64,000 nucleotides of DNA from Cordilura impudica. Taxonomy: Eukaryota > Arthropoda > Insecta > Diptera > Scathophagidae. The notes below the pieces were generated by a model. The model did not search any database and had not been told where the DNA came from. It saw only the letters and a program-made list of their open reading frames with translations. Positions 36,001 to 46,051 of the stretch are shown one piece after another; the stretch's first letter is position 1; every line of letters begins with the position of its first letter. The translations under genes and the position numbers were made by a program. The DNA is taken from contig OY821517.1 in the NCBI GenBank assembly GCA_963682025.1, forward strand, positions 23,896,620 through 23,960,619. Reading direction: 5' to 3'.

Positions 36001-36856
36001 TTTCTGAGTACTTTAACGCAAATTTATCGTTCCATCGTATTCTTTGAGGTACTGAAAAGGCTGCAGCTCTATTGTAAGACATTGGAACAATTAGTTTAAG
36101 TACAAGCGGCATATGGTCAGAGTAAGGTTTACAAGCAATACTAAAATCATCAACGAAGTTCAAAAAACTCTGAGAACCAATACAGTAGTCTATAACAGAG
36201 CTACCACTTCCGCCACAAAAACTATATTCACCCTGTTCGTCACCAACTGTCCTACCATTAAGTACTATGCCTCCCAAGTTTTCAACTAGATCTATAAGCC
36301 TGCTTCCTTTTGTATTACACGTTGTGTCTTTCGAGTGTCTGATCTTATTAATATGTGGAAGGTTGTGTAGAAGGTTAGGATCTAAAATTTTCTCATCACC
36401 TATACGTGCATTCAAATCACCAACTATGCAAAAATTTGTGGGAGAAAGTTCTAGTAAAAAATTTTCAAACGATTCAAAATCTACGTTCCAATTAGTGCAG
36501 TTTAAATAGCGGGGTATAAAATAAAACAAATTACCATCAAGATTAGCTGTTAGTAAAACGCTATTATTTGCATGAATCGAAAATTTTAATTTAAAAGCTT
36601 TTTGTATTTCCTTTTTGAAGCCATACAAGCATCCACCGCTAGCACGACCAGCATTATGGGGTTTCTTTGCATCAATCCAATATAATTTGTAATTTTGAAA
36701 GTATATAGTAAAAAGTTGTCGTTTTTCAGCTATGACATGAGTTTCAAAAAGGAAGAAAATATCAAATTTATTTATAAAAGTTACAAAATTTCCTAAATTA
36801 AGAGAGCTGGCTAGGTTTGCTACATTATATGAGACTAAACGGCATGTGTTGTATTG
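30013..36856 (-). CDS. LINE ORF2: endonuclease and reverse transcriptase (interrupted)
   Basis: The frame is open directly after the ORF1 TAG (36857-36859) and has no ATG in its first 80 codons. The endonuclease starts at once with CRLVSYNVANL (about 36840), then FETHV (about 36730), FCIVGDLNARIG (about 36430) and YSDHMPLVL (about 36115). The reverse transcriptase contains NKAPGSDGISYEFY (about 35450), GFRKNYSTIDN (about 35155), VDFSCAFD (about 35050), NGVKQGCILSP (about 34890) and catalytic YADD (about 34770). Transib occupies 30782-34383 in the middle of FYGAQIWGF. The C-terminal part (30776-30013) has CSLCN-x7-H-x4-C near 30230. Apart from the insertion no stop is seen, so this is a young copy. 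Confidence 0.9.
31389..33394 (-). pseudogene. Transib transposase, RAG1 core-like
   Basis: The protein starts at 33394 (MAKFSYSVLS). Key blocks are SPRRTKRILES (about 32920), NCAIFPSYRDIVCAKK (about 32780), the first catalytic region KWGCDGSSGQKQYKQ (about 32580), LTMIDGKVAQALT (second catalytic region, about 32240) and SPLHARIRFMEHILKLGYDL (about 32110). SNDGNTARR (about 31910) precedes the glutamate of DPETAAS, and then come MPTTVHKILFHGEQ and LSEEAQEKRNKDYRFFREHN (about 31650), with the tail to 31389. A TGA at about 32195 and a frameshift just after GNTARR interrupt it. The zinc motif that other Transibs have after the second aspartate is absent. In this family the enzyme cuts by hairpin formation, like RAG1. 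Confidence 0.92.
33625..33805. repeat. decayed fragment similar to the DINE-like repeat
   Basis: The blocks GGACTAGGTCCAAATATGGGC, CCTAATTTCAACAG and AAATTTCATCAAAATATATGC match, in order, the 21200-21300 part of the DINE-like repeat. It lies in the non-coding part of the Transib. Confidence 0.55.
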
Positions 36857-37663
36857 CTATTGTGCAGGGACATTTGTTGAGGTTGCAGCAACATCTTCAG
36901 CATTATTGTTCATATTTCGAACTGTGACATCTATAGAGGAATTGGCTTCAGACAATAAATTTCTTAAAAACTCAGCATCATCATTACAATTAGCAACTGC
37001 TTTTCCCATGGACCAAGTGTATCTTTTGTTATTAATAAAAATACAGAATTCACCCATCCTGACCTTCAAATTATTTTGAGGATTTGCAACAGCTTTATTT
37101 ATTTGCCTTAAATTATATCTCACATTTTGTTCTTCATTGGTATAATCCTTTTGAATGAAAATCGAACCATCATTCAAGTTACCTTTGGCAGCTATTACAT
37201 TGATAGCTTGCATATTTGTTTCCAGTGTAAATAAAAATGTATTTTTCGATGGCAATTTACGTGCATTTATAACATGTATGTTAACCTTAAGTACGTTGGT
37301 GCATAATTTAGTAAATTCATTTTTAGCTTCGTTGTAATTATTGCTGTTTAAACCACTAACAACAATATTTGCTGAACGAGTCCTTCGATCAATATATTCA
37401 AGGCGAGTTGTAAGTTTGTTGATGTCATTTCTTAGTTTAACGTTTTCTTCTCTAAGTTCCTCAATTTCTGTTTTGATTGATACAAGGTCTTCCTTTCTTG
37501 TGACATCTTTCAATTTTGCATCTAAAAGGTTGCAGAGCTTATCCCAAGAAAATACATCAGGAGTAGTTTTATTATCCATAATATTAGTCGTTAATTGCTT
37601 CTTGTTATTATTATTGATTAATTGTTCCGGTGATGACAAATTTCTGTGGCGCTTAAAACTCAT
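36857..37663 (-). CDS. LINE ORF1 protein (coiled coil and RRM-like)
   Basis: An intact 268-codon frame starts at ATG 37663. Residues about 40-100 are rich in K/E with heptad-like leucines (EELREENVKLRNDINKLTTR), a coiled coil. The part after RSANIVVSGL looks like an RRM/ORF1p-type nucleic-acid-binding domain with the motif NARKLPSK. There is no CCHC knuckle. In LINEs this protein binds the RNA and acts as a chaperone. It ends with TNVPAQ and TAG at 36857-36859, and the next codon (CAA) is in the same frame as ORF2. Confidence 0.85.
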   Translation of the reverse strand: MSFKRHRNLSSPEQLINNNNKKQLTTNIMDNKTTPDVFSWDKLCNLLDAKLKDVTRKEDLVSIKTEIEELREENVKLRNDINKLTTRLEYIDRRTRSANIVVSGLNSNNYNEAKNEFTKLCTNVLKVNIHVINARKLPSKNTFLFTLETNMQAINVIAAKGNLNDGSIFIQKDYTNEEQNVRYNLRQINKAVANPQNNLKVRMGEFCIFINNKRYTWSMGKAVANCNDDAEFLRNLLSEANSSIDVTVRNMNNNAEDVAATSTNVPAQ

Positions 37664-38193
37664 TAGTTTTTTGTTTTTATTTTTTACTAAAACTACAGTC
37701 TTTTCGTAGCTTTGATTTACTATGGAAGTAGCTTTTTAAACCCTGGTTATTATGCATATATATATATATGTATATTGAACGTGTATTCAACTTAAATGGT
37801 TAATTGAAGAATAAGATATTAATATTCGCAAAAAGGACTGGTTTAATCTTCCTAGAGCTCCAATTAGTCTTGATAAAATAATTGAGATTGTAATTAATGA
37901 CTTAAAAATAACATAGCTTTATAACACTAGCTATAGTACAAAATATAATCTATTCATTAAGAACACCTAAAATGTTACTTTTTCGCACTTGTTTTTTTAT
38001 GATTATTTTGCCTGCATTTGCCCACTGCACACCGCATGTTTGCGTTTTTTCTGCCTTTTTGTTCTTTAGTTTTTCTTTATGCTGCAACTTATTAACACAC
38101 TTTACTGAATGTTTTAATTAATTTTAATTACTTTAATATTATTTTAAATAAAATATGAAGCGAAATATGTAATTTATAACTAGAACTGACTTA

Positions 38194-38729
38194 GGGCCAT
38201 TATTATCGTTATCGGGCAGATTATTAGTTTTTCGTTATTACAACTACACTTTAAGCTAAAAGTGACCAATAAGCTAAAGGGAAGATATTGTTGCGTTTAA
38301 CTTTTAACGTGAGGTTTATGTATTTAATGTTGCCACATTTTCTGATCTATGAAGAAGAAATTCACCCAATTTAGTTTTGGAAATAAATTTATATGCATAT
38401 ATTTAAATATATGCTTGCATAATTTTTAAAAAGTTTTATTACACATTTAAAACCATTATGCAACTTATAATAAAGGTTTTTAGTTTTTATTCTATTGTTT
38501 GTTTGCGAACAAATAAAGAAACGTTGCTACTACATATTTTATAAAGCAATTCATTTGGTCAAAAGTAATCGGTGTTTCCTTTAGTGTTGCCACAATATCA
38601 AAAATTTTAATTTTATTTTACTGGGAAATTGTAATAACGAAAAGAAGTTAAAGGTAACTTTATTGCTCACTTTAGCTAAAGTTACATTTAACTAACATTT
38701 ACTTTAAAGGTAAATTGCAATAATGGCCC
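38194..38729. mobile_element. MITE with TTA duplication (Harbinger-type)
   Basis: The inverted ends GGGCCATTATT are flanked by TTA at 38191-38193 and 38730-38732. It is 536 bp, non-coding, and lies in the 5' flank of the LINE within the 9-bp-TSD element. Confidence 0.75.
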
Positions 38730-38862
38730 TTAATATTTTTTTGAGAACTGTCAAAGTGATTTTAATTGCAGGGTCGCCAACTATCACATAAAACATACAT
38801 TTTTCGCAAGATTTTTAAATTTTCAACATTCAGATGGCGTAATCTTTATTCTATTAGTCTTG

Positions 38863-39834
38863 CGTTGTCGGTAATCTTTATTTAAAATTATCTAAAATCC
38901 AAAGCTGGCCTTGATTCTCAGATATATCCCAAATTTTAGGAAAGAAAGATCTACACATTTGGTTATAATATTGTAAGTTATGCTTTTAAAAATTCAACAG
39001 CGCTTAAAAAATATTGGAATTATTTGAATAAATTGTCTTTTATTAGCTTGGGGTCATATGCGACCACAAGTCCACAAATGTTAATGGGGTCATATTATTT
39101 AGATGAGGCTAATAAGATGAAATATAACATTTAAAAGTAGAAAACTGATTAATTTTTGATACAAAGTACTTACAAAGATTACATTTACATTCACAAAAAT
39201 TTAATTTTTCTCGAAATCCGCAAAAAAAAAAATGCCTTGTAAAAAAAAATTCTGGCAGAGGAATTTACTTAAAAATTCACACAGTTAATCTCTAACATGT
39301 ATTTAACAAAAACTTAAGGTTCCAGATCCATATTTTTGAATTTAGTTTAAGAAAATTATTTAAAACTTAAAAAAGGAGTTTCCAAAAAATTTCCCACCTT
39401 TGGTCTCATTGCGCAATAGGTTAACAATGTGGTAAGAAAATAGTACTTCAGATCTGAGTACTTACAGGTAACGAGATCAAAACAAAATAATGGCTTTAAT
39501 CAATTTGTTAAAATTTTTTTTGCCACAAAAGTGGTCTGAGGCATTTGTTATTTCTTCACGAGTTTTTATTCTATTTCGAGGTTATATAGCTTTTTCAAAA
39601 GATAATTTAGTACTGATATCGATTTATATAAAAATCGTGAAATCTGAAAAAAAATTCATATTTTCCCCATAGATACACACTTGAAATTTTCAATTGATTC
39701 CGGCGCGACTTTTCTTCATCCCAGTGCCGCAAGCTTCACATTTATTAGTTCTAGATAGAAAGAAAACAAACTGGACCCAGACACTTCCCAAAATCGCCAT
39801 TTAAAATATGTCCATATAACGGACGACCACGCTA
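38863..39834. repeat. right inverted arm of the 23.9-39.8 kb element
   Basis: Matches the left arm in reverse throughout, including the outermost block shared with 23900-24030 (CTAATAAATGTGAAGC in the left arm). Confidence 0.8.
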
Positions 39835-39842
39835 CTGCACAT

Positions 39843-39909
39843 ATGGTTCACCTTCCATGTTAGGAAAAACTCTGGTTTTGGAGCTTTGATCCGAGCGGTA
39901 GCTGCACAT
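39843..39909 (+). pseudogene. ZBED/hAT transposase, second piece
   Basis: It continues the frame from 23879 with the conserved Y-G-S-P-S-M-L-G block (family C-T-D-G-A-P-S-M-L-G) and, after a frameshift, SGFGALIRAVA. It is cut at 39909 by the next insertion. Confidence 0.85.
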
Positions 39910-40231
39910 TAGGGTTATAACTTTTTTTGGACGTCATTCTCCCGAGGGCCTATCTTATATCGAATATTGTATTGATGGTAAAAAAAAGACAATTTCAGTT
40001 CAATTTGGTAAAAAAAACCTTACGCCCCGACAACGATTTCTAAAATGCCTTTGATAATTTTTTTTTTTTTTGAATTATCTTTTAAATAACAAATTTTTTA
40101 AAATATGGTTAATACATAAACAAGTGTGTAAACAAATAATAACAATAAATTATTATAACTAGGTATTGAAAGAAATAAACTTTAAGTTCTGAGTACGCGA
40201 TGTTTTACAAAGGGGATATATATATCTTGTA

Positions 40232-41717
40232 CTATTTTGATTCCACGTTCCGCACATATATTACTGCGTTTTTGGTTTGGTATTGTAGATGGTGTAGGTA
40301 CCCAATGTCTGAGGAAACATCGTGAGCTTTCGTAAAATTTATTAATAACTTGTTTAACTGTGCAAAATCATTTTCATGGGAACAGTGGTCCGAAAACCAG
40401 ATTTGAAACCATGCATCAGCAATGAAATCACATATAGGTTGTAAAAGTTTTTGGTAACTGGGAACAATAATAAATGCTAAAATAGCAAATATTGCTCTCG
40501 AATTCCACCTTGCATTACTAACCGATGGTAACATTTTAAATTTTATAAATGGGAATATTCCGTTGATTTTAAAATATTTATATGCAAAGCAAAGTTCATG
40601 CAAAAACTGCATGTCATCTCTCCACTTAATTTTGGTTAATTCGAGCACAACTTTGTTGTGTTTATAAGACGCCTTTAGATTTTCGTAATTATTTAATAAA
40701 TCTGAAATGAACGGGTACGCAATGTTTGGAGATGAAGTTTTTCCATCCAATAACTCATCCATTACATGCCTTAATACCAATTCAAGGACATGGTGCTGGC
40801 ACCCGATGTATTGTGGTAGAGTCAATGCCATATGTATGAAATGGTTTTGAAGCAAAGTTACGACATCATTTTTTCGCCAGTCTTTACACTTGTAGTGTCA
40901 CATATTATCATTCCGATAGACGACCATAAATTAAATTTATTTAAAGTGTCCCTGATGCCGTTTGTATATTGTAACTTTATCTCTGTCTGTTTTTTAATTT
41001 TCTTGCCATCAAAATGCAATCACCACTCTTTATCTTTTAATGTTTGTTCAGATGATTTTATTACAGCCTTATAAATTCCAGCCTGTGATGGCGTAAGTAT
41101 AGCTATTCCAGACTTAGCCAAATTTTGACAAATTATTGATGTTTTGTTTGTACTAACTTTTACACCAGTAAGTAAGTTTACAGCTGGTTTTATTGACAGT
41201 TTAGTTGGTCTATGTCTTACTGTTGGCGTGTAACTATCGTCAGTTTCATCATCAGCGTCTTGATCACTATCGAATATTGACGAAGAATCTGAATCAGAGG
41301 ATATATCTTCAATAGTTTCTGATTAAAATTTTAAATTAATTGCTTTGGTAGTAATATTAAATTGTTTTTCAAATGTAATACCTTTAGGACGTTTAAACAC
41401 CTTCTCATAATATTCAATTTTATGTTTAACTCCATCATGACAATTACAATTACCTTCTTTTAGAAGCCGTCTCGCTCTTATTAAGCTTCCTACGCTTAAA
41501 AGCCGAAGAAGTATGCTTAATTAATTTTCAATTCTAAATTGTGTTTAAACATAATATAATAAAATAATTTATCTAAATAATATGTAATAAATATTTAGCT
41601 TGCATTTTTCAATTTTAAATTGCTTTTTAACATGTTTAATCGAATTTATATATGTATGTTTACAAATGTTATGTATGTTACTTTTATAGTCTGTAAGGAA
41701 AAATTTCCATAGACTAA

Positions 41718-41760
<43 letters not shown>

Positions 41761-42045
41761 GTGACGAATTGTTTTCAGTTTAAGCTTCTGGCATAGATTT
41801 AAAAGCTTATCAGCTATAATTACATACCTTTTGTTTTTACACTTTTCAAAACTGAACAACGCATTAAATCTTCCTGTAACAGCTTCTTCCTTTGGAATTC
41901 TGTTTAAGTCATGTAATGGTATATTAACGACAGGTATATCTCTACAGTTTTTAACAACATCATGAAATTTAGTTAAGTTTTTGGTCCAAATTTTGCCATT
42001 TTTTTCAACATTTATTTTGCTTTTCTTATAATTCATTTTGACCAT
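40232..42045 (-). pseudogene. uncharacterised transposase-like protein (GCQHHVLE family)
   Basis: The N-terminal piece (42045 to about 41765) starts MVKMNYKKSKINVEK. A (TAAA)n array and non-coding DNA at about 41530-41765 interrupt it. Next come RARRLLKEGNCNCHDGVKHK (about 41440), a serine/aspartate-rich acidic segment (about 41290), RHRPTKLSIKPAV and SGIAILTPSQAGIYKAVIK (about 41090). IGMIICDTTSV then leads into the longest block (40232-40855), with IGCQHHVLELVLRHVMDELL and SNARWNSRAIFAILAF. The C-H-H pattern followed by N-A-R-W recurs in related sequences of many insects, which I recognise without a formal name. Stops and frameshifts break it. Confidence 0.7.
41716..41760. repeat. (TAAA)n microsatellite
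   Basis: About ten tandem TAAA units. The translated run of FIYL is an artefact of the repeat. Confidence 0.95.
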
Positions 42046-42280
42046 ACCGATTTTATTTTATTTTATTTTTTTTTATTCAATATAGAAAATGACAAGAAAA
42101 ATACCCGTTTGTAACGTAGTGTTAATAAAAACTTCAATGTGTTTGGTGCGTAAACTTTTTTAACGATCGCGAAAAAATAAAAACGCAGTTCTTAATATTT
42201 TTCCATGCCCTACACGATTTTGCCTCGGAAGATTTGATATTTAGAAAAAAAATGCGAAAAGTTATAACCCTACTGCACAT

Positions 42281-42541
42281 GCTTTGGTTATACACTTCTT
42301 TCTACATCTCCATGCATTGGCATCATGAACTCTTCTACTAAGACTAAAGTCACCAAGGAATATTTCGGTTCAAGCTGTGAATTTCATTCGATCTCAGGCG
42401 CTAAATCACAGGTTTCTCCAAATATTGTGGCAAGAAGTTGGAGCTGCTCATGAATTGTTGCTTTATCATTCCAACATATGGTGGCTTTCACGTGAACGAG
42501 TGTTTACTCGTGTTATGGAACTTAAAACGGAGATAATAGTA
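42281..42541 (+). pseudogene. ZBED/hAT transposase, third piece
   Basis: The sequence runs HALVIHFFLHLHALAS, one stop, LLLRLKSP, then VNFIRSQALNHRFLQILWQE, LLYHSNIWWLSRERVF and MELKTEI. This order (H-x-L-H-x-A-L-A, then N-F-I-R-x-x-A-L-N-H-R and W-L-S-R-x-x-V) is diagnostic of ZBED/GTF2IRD2-type hAT transposases. It is cut by the pogo element at a TA. Confidence 0.92.
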
Positions 42542-45039
42542 CAGTATTTTTCGGTTAATTGCACATCAAAATTTGCACAACTTTTTGTTCAATTAACCGG
42601 GGAACCAATTAGCCGATACCCGCTTAATTGAACAATTCGTTCAATTACAAGAATACCGTTTAATTGAACAGTTTGTTCAATTACAGAAATCACGCATAAT
42701 TGGAACTACTAATGAATTAAAAGAAATCGCATATGTGCACTTTAAGTTTTTCAAAATAATTTTTTTTTACCTTAAACGAAAAAAATGCAAGTAACAGGTA
42801 TTTATTATTGTAGGTATGTACTATTAAATGCACTATTTTTGTGCACATTAGTTTTACAAAAAAATAAAACTAAAAAACAATTCATATATTGGTTTTACAA
42901 AAAAAAAACATAAACTTAAAGATTAAAAACAATTCATATGCATATACATACAGCTCTTCCATTCACGTAAGTATTAAAATATTACATAGTGCTTAAAAAA
43001 TAAAAAAAAAGGAACAAATAAATTCATGTTGTACATATTCACACTTTTCGAGATCATTATTTAAAAAAGAAAAACATGTTGTTTACATTTTAAAAGAATT
43101 ACTTGAAAAAGTCTGTAATTTTTGTTTGTGTATTTTTTAATTTATTTGAGACAATATAAGACTCCATATTACCTAACTCACATAGGAACTTGTTTTCGGT
43201 ACAAAAAAATGTCTGAAGTTCTTGTATGTATTTTAAAGCTTCTAGAACTGATGGAGGTTTTGGATTATCATGTTCTTGCTCTTCTTCCTCAACATCAGCC
43301 CCATCCAAAATATTTTCAATAATTTCCATATCAGTAAGCACTCCATTACATTCTTCGTTGTCGTCACATGTTACGAATTCTTCATTTTCTTCTCTTAAAT
43401 TGTCCGCTATTTCAAACTCATCGGAACTTTCAGTTTCCTCATTTTCTTCTTCGGGGGACGTCTTCACTAATCTCGCCTGTAAAATTATACCTAGCATTAC
43501 TAAAATGTACAATAACAAAATCCGATAGTTTAATACCTTTTTAAAACAACTTTTAATAGACGTTGGTTTAACCATCCAAAAACTGCGCTTTGTCATATGC
43601 ATTGCATGTAGAATATTAATTGACTTTGAAAACTCTTCAACTGTTTTCCCTAGCTCCATAGCTACAATCTGTTTTCTAACAATATTCTGTCTATAATATG
43701 ACTTGAAGGCATGAATTATACCCTGATCTAGGGGCTGGGTTATTGCTGTAGTATTTGCTGGTAAAAACTGTAGATTTATGTGCTTTAAATTTTGGGGCTT
43801 CTTGTGGCAAGACACATTATCTACAAACAGAACAATGTTTCGTTTCTGTGACACCATTTCTTCTTCTAAATTAAGCATAATTTCGCTCCATAGATCTGCT
43901 GTCATCCATGCTTTTTGATTCGAATAGTATTTTAAGGGCAATACTTTATTTTTCAGGCAACGTAGGTTTTTAGCCTTTCCGATTATAATAACTTTTTTGT
44001 ATTCACCCGTGGCATTGCATATAAAAAGTAATGTTACGCGCTCCTTAGATGACTTGAATCCAGTGTTGCGGTGTCCCTGTTTGCAAAGGCTTTTTGGAGG
44101 CAATGCTTTGAAAAATAAAGCGCTCTCATCCGCGTTGAAAATATCGGCCTCCTCGTATTCTGATAATATATTTGGTGCAACTGAACTTGAAAAATCTTCT
44201 GCCGCATTTGAGTCCGCAGATTTTTGCTCCCCATGTATTTTTCTGAGCTTAATTCCTTGCCGCTGTTGCCAGCGCCATAACCAACCTGTTGATGGGGTAA
44301 AATCACAATTCATTTGTTGAGCCAACTGCTGCGCTTTTTCCATCAACATGTTTGTTGAAATCACTGCACCAGATGATTGCATTTGTTCGAACCAAATTTA
44401 AAGCGCTCGTTCAACGTCAATATTGTTTCCATGCCGTTCACGCTTGCTTGACAATTTGCACTTGGAAGCTTTTGATTTTATTTCGAACTCATTTCGCAAA
44501 ATTCTATTCAATGTGGTAAGAGAGCACGCATACTTTTGCACAGATCAGACTTCTGCTTGCATTTAGCTTCAGATAAAATTTTAAGCTTATCCTTAAGTGT
44601 AAGAGTTACGTATCGTTTTCCACTCATAGTCTACAAAAATTAACAATAAGATAAAATTAATTTCCAATGTTATTGTCAAATACAAATTAAACACTTACGC
44701 TTTCTCACGGTTTTTCCTTAGCAATAAACATATGTTTTCAATTACATACATACATAGTAGAGATGCCACCCAGTGTTTTTCACAAATGATGTCAAATATG
44801 TATGTGCAAAAATGCCAGATTATTTTTCAATAATAATGCAATTAACCGGGTAAGAGTAAGAGGAAATTTATTTTTGATGACATGAATTTTAAACCAATTA
44901 AGCGGGAAAATCAATTAACCGGGTTCAATTATCCGAGGAAATTTACATGTGTTTTCGTATGCAATATTTTTGTCCGATCATGTGGTTCAATTAAGCGTGG
45001 AAACCAATTAACGGTAGGGTCAATTAACCGAAAAATACT
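42542..45039 (-). mobile_element. pogo/Tigger element
   Basis: The inverted ends CAGTATTTTTCGGTTAATTG are flanked by TA (42540-42541 and 45040-45041). Subterminal regions repeat the motif AATTAACCGGG several times. It carries one minus-strand transposase gene. Removal joins ELKTEIIV to FLREREK in the hAT frame. Confidence 0.95.
43099..44627 (-). pseudogene. pogo/Tigger transposase (CENP-B-type HTH, DDE)
   Basis: The likely start is 44627 (MSGKRYVTLTLKDKLKIL). Two stops and a frameshift around 44400-44510 separate this helix-turn-helix from the long frame 44382-43099. That frame holds the second DNA-binding block (STGWLWRWQQRQGIKLRK), then the catalytic residues D in FNADESALFFK (about 44130), D in VLFVDNVSCHKK (about 43830) and D in TQPLDQGIIHAF (about 43735). 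The last two are 30 residues apart, within the Tigger range. The C-terminus is acidic. A 60-bp segment (43477-43536) with GT...AG ends lies in frame without a stop. Confidence 0.92.
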
Positions 45040-45041
45040 GT

Positions 45042-45310
45042 ATTTCTTCGAGAGAGAGAAAAATAAAATAAACAAACAATTTTGCGGGGCCATTGGCTTA
45101 TCGTGCAGATACATTTATTCACATAAATGATTTGAGCATTTCACTTCAATGATCAGAAGTAAATATGCAAATGAAAAGATTACAACTTTCCAGAAAAAAT
45201 TAGCTCTTTTGAATAAACGCGTATCATCAGATAATTACGCAAATTTCCCGACTCTTGATATGATTTTCGTACATTTTAGAACATTTGGAAGATCTAAAGT
45301 TTGTTTGTTA
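45042..45310 (+). pseudogene. ZBED/hAT transposase, fourth piece
   Basis: After the pogo insertion the frame continues FLREREKNKINKQFCGAI, then with a stop IRSKYANEKITTFQKKLALL and NKRVSSDNYANFPTLDM. The K-K-L-x-L-W-x-x-R pattern and F-P-T-L are the expected next blocks of this transposase. It is followed by the inverted DINE repeat. Confidence 0.88.
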
Positions 45311-46051
45311 TTTTTATACCCTATACCACTATGTGGTTTGGGTATAATGACTTTGTGCTGCTGTTTGTAACAACCAAAAATATTTGACCTAGAACCATCT
45401 TTAATTATACCGATCGAATCAGAATCACTTTCTGAGTTGATTTAACAATGTCCGTCCGTCCGTCTGTGTGTCCATGTAGACCTTGTAATCAAACTGCAGG
45501 TCGCAAATATGAATATGGAATGAACGCTATTGAAATTGGTGAGAATTGGTCCATGTTCAGACCTAGTCCCCATACAAATTACCCCTATGAAATCGACATA
45601 AATTGCCATAAGATCCAAATTGTCATATAGATCTTACTCAAATTGGGTTTGTCTGCATTCATTACATCCATCCATGAGTAGGCCAAAAATGATCCCTTTG
45701 GCCCCATATAGAGCTGCTTCCCGATCTTCACTTAAACCTATTAAAAAACAAAAATATTGCACTGATTCTTCTCAAATTTTGTTTGTATATATTTTTGCAA
45801 AATACAAGAGACTTTACCAAATATGATCAGGATCGGTCCATTTTAGGACCTAGTCCCCATATGGATATAGCATCCGATATGAACTTTTTCATATCTGCAG
45901 CCAAAAAAATTTAAAAAAAAATCCCACTCAAATTTGGTTTTTGCTTATTTTCTATGTCCAGTTAGTTGGGCCTAAGAGATAGGGTTTCTAAACGCATGGT
46001 ATAGGGTATCATATAGTCGGTCTAGACCTACTATAATTTTCTTTCTTGTTT
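45311..46051 (-). mobile_element. DINE-like repeat, copy 3 (inverted)
   Basis: It begins TATACCCTATACCACTATG and ends at the tract GTCGGTCTAGACC followed by TTTCTTGTTTT, the reverse of copies 1 and 2. It has more differences than the other two and a shorter GTCY tract (45449-45467). Confidence 0.88.

Larger units (their letters stand above)
29942..37735 (-). mobile_element. LINE, coding-intact apart from a Transib insertion
   Basis: Minus-strand order is 5' leader (about 37735-37664), ORF1, one TAG, ORF2, then a short 3' end and an A/T-rich tail (29942-29965). ORF2 carries an AP-type endonuclease, a reverse transcriptase and a C-terminal cysteine motif. Taking out 30782-34383 with one CTCCG leaves ORF2 open from 36856 to 30013 (3237 bp, 1078 codons plus stop). 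The clade was not assigned. The ORF1 type (coiled coil plus RRM-like, no zinc knuckle) differs from Jockey. Confidence 0.9.
29238..38862. mobile_element. non-autonomous DNA element with 9-bp TSD, carrying a LINE
   Basis: The left end CAAGAATGATAGAATACAAG and the right end read in reverse, CAAGACTAATAGAATAAAG, are inverted copies over about 30 bp. The flanks CGTTATCGG (29229-29237) and CGTTGTCGG (38863-38871) form a 9-bp duplication. Without the LINE the element is about 1.8 kb and shows no transposase. A 9-bp duplication would fit MULE-like or Merlin-like elements, but the superfamily is not proven. Confidence 0.75.
23880..39834. mobile_element. long-TIR element with 8-bp TSD, heavily nested
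   Basis: The ends read TAGAGTGGTTC on the left and, reversed, TAGCGTGGTCG on the right. The flanking octamers are GTGCACAT (23872-23879) and CTGCACAT (39835-39842). Removing the element with one octamer joins WKVLMC to TYGSPSMLGK in the hAT frame. Arms of about 1.0-1.2 kb (23880-25115 and 38863-39834) are inverted copies. The interior holds two copies of a spacer (25116-26199 and 28470-29237) and an extra partial right arm (26200-26655). These are separated by a Jockey LINE and a 9.6-kb insertion. The superfamily is uncertain. Confidence 0.75.
39910..42272 (-). mobile_element. 8-bp-TSD element with unclassified transposase-like gene
   Basis: The inverted ends TAGGGTTATAACTTTT are flanked by perfect 8-bp duplications CTGCACAT (39902-39909 and 42273-42280). 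Removing it restores the hAT frame across AVAAHALVIHFF. It contains a minus-strand gene of a family I cannot name. An 8-bp duplication is used by hAT and P-type elements, but the protein lacks the hAT signatures I know. Confidence 0.9.
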
